Shown here one piece after another: positions 4,861 to 5,824 of a stretch of 5,824 bases of DNA (positions are counted from its first letter, which is position 1; each line of letters begins with the position of its first letter). The notes beneath the pieces are model-generated. The model saw only the letters and a list, made by a program, of their open reading frames with translations, was not told the origin of the DNA and ran no database searches. The position numbers and the translations under genes are program-made. Origin of the DNA: SKW197 sp049970095. Lineage in GTDB: Archaea > Thermoplasmatota > Thermoplasmata > Lutacidiplasmatales > SKW197. The stretch is taken from positions 1 through 5,824 of the forward strand of contig JBMFNP010000071.1 of assembly GCA_049970095.1 (NCBI GenBank). Direction: 5' to 3'.

Positions 4861-5352
4861 ATGGCTGCAAAAATGCGTGTGCTCGTGCTGTGTGTGCACA
4901 ATTCTGCCCGTTCACAGATGACTGAGGGCTTGATTCGACATTATTATGGCGAGAAAATTGAGGTTTATAGTGCAGGCTCTCAACCTACCTCTGTACATCC
5001 ATATGCGGTAAAGGTTATGGGAGAGATTGGAATAGATATTTCACATCATCATTCAAAGCATGTAAGTGAATTCAGTGGTATGGTTTTTGATTATGTGCTT
5101 ACTGTGTGCGGGCATTCAAGCGAACCAGGAGAACAATGTCCATTTTTCCCTGGCGGAAAAAAATACATACACAGAAGTTTTGAAGATCCAGATATGGAAG
5201 GTTTGAGTGAGGAGGAAAAACTTTCAAGGTTCAGGAAGGTGCGGGATGAAATCAGAGCATGGGTTTGCGAACTTTTTGGCACTTCGCTGGAAGCATCCTC
5301 GCACCCAGATACCAATAAAAATGAGTGTTGCAAATGGCAGGATTGTGAGTGA
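4861..5352 (+). CDS. arsC: Arsenate reductase / low-molecular-weight protein tyrosine phosphatase family (ArsC, thioredoxin type)
   Basis: This 163-aa protein has the LMW-PTP fold. The P-loop CVHNSAR (11-17, C-x5-R) carries nucleophile Cys11 and Arg17, followed by SQMTEG. EDP at 108-110 holds the likely general acid Asp109. Two further cysteines, Cys83 and Cys93, fit the three-cysteine relay of thioredoxin-linked ArsC, which reduces arsenate to arsenite for export. Their spacing of 10 is wider than the 7 of Staphylococcus aureus ArsC (82/89). The HNSARSQ signature favours arsenate reductase over a tyrosine phosphatase. Family members usually end soon after KVRDEIRAWVCELF (126-139); here about 24 more residues follow, with Cys156, Cys157 and Cys162, and these lie antisense to a surface-protein gene. 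No arsR, arsB/acr3 or thioredoxin is visible in the window, so the arsenic role is inferred from family alone. Confidence 0.85.
   Translation: MAAKMRVLVLCVHNSARSQMTEGLIRHYYGEKIEVYSAGSQPTSVHPYAVKVMGEIGIDISHHHSKHVSEFSGMVFDYVLTVCGHSSEPGEQCPFFPGGKKYIHRSFEDPDMEGLSEEEKLSRFRKVRDEIRAWVCELFGTSLEASSHPDTNKNECCKWQDCE
5216..5220 (-). terminator. Possible T-tract terminator of the DUF11 gene
   Basis: On the minus strand five T residues occur 3 nt after the DUF11 stop codon, without a hairpin. The tract lies within the antisense arsenate reductase gene. Confidence 0.25.
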
Positions 5353-5824
5353 GTTTTCAGCCACGACAGTGGTGGTGGCAGAGGCACTAGCAGAATAATT
5401 TCTCCCTCCTTTCGTAAAATTGATGTATGCAGTGTTAGTTATAATGGTTCCATCGGGAACATCGCTGTTAACAGTGACATTTAAATAGATTGTTAATGGA
5501 TTTGGAGGGGTTGTTGAGAAATTCCAGTAATAAGTATTCCCACTTACTGCAGTGGGTTGCGGTGAGGCTTCCAAAAATGTACAGTAATCTGGTACAGTAT
5601 CCCATATGCTCATACTCTGAACTGCACTGCTCGCACTGAAAGTAATTGTGTAATGGATTACCTGACCTGGAGAAACCGTAGTTTCTGTAGCGGTTTTTGT
5701 GAAAGTATATCTAAATTCCCTGTGTAGCATATCTGCCACAATTGCCCCATCACTCCAGTCCCCTGCATTTAGCCAGTTCTTTGTTGCAAATCTTATCACG
5801 CTCCTGTTACCAATATCCTGAAGA
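5224..5824 (-). CDS. C-terminal part of a cell-surface protein with a DUF11 domain and C-terminal membrane anchor (5' end outside the window)
   Basis: The minus-strand frame is open to the right edge. The GTG at 5799 is internal, because the frame continues upstream as LQDIGNRS before it, so the true start is beyond 5824. About 200 residues are visible. A DUF11 (PF01345-type) beta-sandwich covers roughly FTKTATETTVSPGQVIHYTI through VPDGTIITNTAYINFTKGG, with the usual VSPG, DTVPDYCTF and TNTA landmarks. After a Ser/Ala/Thr-rich linker comes a hydrophobic stretch, SLTILPFATLIFIGIWV, then Arg-Gly-Cys and basic residues, as expected of a C-terminal membrane anchor with the domain outside the cell. 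Such proteins are common envelope, S-layer-associated or adhesin-like proteins. The last 40 or so residues lie antisense to the arsenate reductase 3' end, and about 19 of them (SAKKFANPCSDFIPHLPEP) extend past the anchor into its conserved part. Confidence 0.75.
   Translation of the reverse strand, partial: LQDIGNRSVIRFATKNWLNAGDWSDGAIVADMLHREFRYTFTKTATETTVSPGQVIHYTITFSASSAVQSMSIWDTVPDYCTFLEASPQPTAVSGNTYYWNFSTTPPNPLTIYLNVTVNSDVPDGTIITNTAYINFTKGGRNYSASASATTTVVAENSLTILPFATLIFIGIWVRGCFQRSAKKFANPCSDFIPHLPEP

Noticed and set aside
4841..4861. Six-codon leader peptide (MEKVVI) ending in TGA overlapping the arsC ATG
   Set aside because: The TGATG arrangement suggests coupling, but the predicted transcription start near 4851 lies after its ATG, so it is probably not transcribed.
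4803..4901. 33-codon N-terminal extension of the NOG1-like GTPase
   Set aside because: It would run through the BRE/TATA element and into the arsC start. The residues (MCTHSTSTRIF...) do not look like NOG1, and the 4802 start fits a leaderless promoter.
5091..5387. 98-codon minus-strand frame across arsC and the DUF11 end
   Set aside because: It is a Ser/Pro-rich shadow of arsC with no domain; the DUF11 frame on the same strand is the coherent one.

Overview
The window looks like a piece of archaeal chromosome, most likely from a euryarchaeon. Thermoplasmata or a relative is possible, but I cannot place it further from sequence alone. Four things point to Archaea: an archaeal-type phosphoglycolate phosphatase, an archaeal-type NOG1 GTPase, a coiled-coil protein of the COG1340 type, and TATA/BRE promoters about 25 bp before start codons, so several messages should be leaderless or have very short leaders. 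Composition is moderately AT-rich and coding density is very high. I saw no tRNA, rRNA, CRISPR array or insertion sequence.

Layout: (1) Positions 1-2834, minus strand, read as one operon in the order larB (2834-2076), COG1340-like coiled coil (2094-1189, overlapping larB by 19 bp) and sugar-phosphate nucleotidyltransferase (1179-133, 9 nt after the coiled coil). A partial frame resembling the tail of a GT4 glycosyltransferase follows (115 to beyond position 1). One promoter lies just upstream of larB. (2) Positions 2835-3175 hold a 47-aa zinc-ribbon gene (3070-2927, minus) of the DUF5679 type, with its own promoter and a 16-bp palindrome at its predicted transcription start. (3) Positions 3176-3841, plus strand, carry an archaeal phosphoglycolate phosphatase, predicted leaderless. 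It converges on and overlaps by 26 bp (4) the NOG1-like ribosome-assembly GTPase at 4802-3816, minus. (5) An arsenate reductase / low-molecular-weight tyrosine phosphatase (4861-5352, plus) diverges from the GTPase over a single shared TATA-like element. (6) The 3' part of a cell-surface DUF11 protein (5824-5224, minus, incomplete at its 5' end) overlaps the arsenate reductase tail to tail by 129 bp.

Most genes are housekeeping. The nucleotidyltransferase, with the glycosyltransferase-like tail, points to sugar activation for glycans. LarB makes the first intermediate of the nickel-pincer cofactor. The phosphatase clears phosphoglycolate or similar small phosphoesters, and NOG1 helps build the large ribosomal subunit. 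I found no convincing new multi-gene system. The points most worth a second look are the antisense coding overlap with a cysteine-rich ArsC tail, the palindrome at the zinc-ribbon promoter, the shared divergent promoter, and larB linked to the coiled-coil gene without visible larC or larE.
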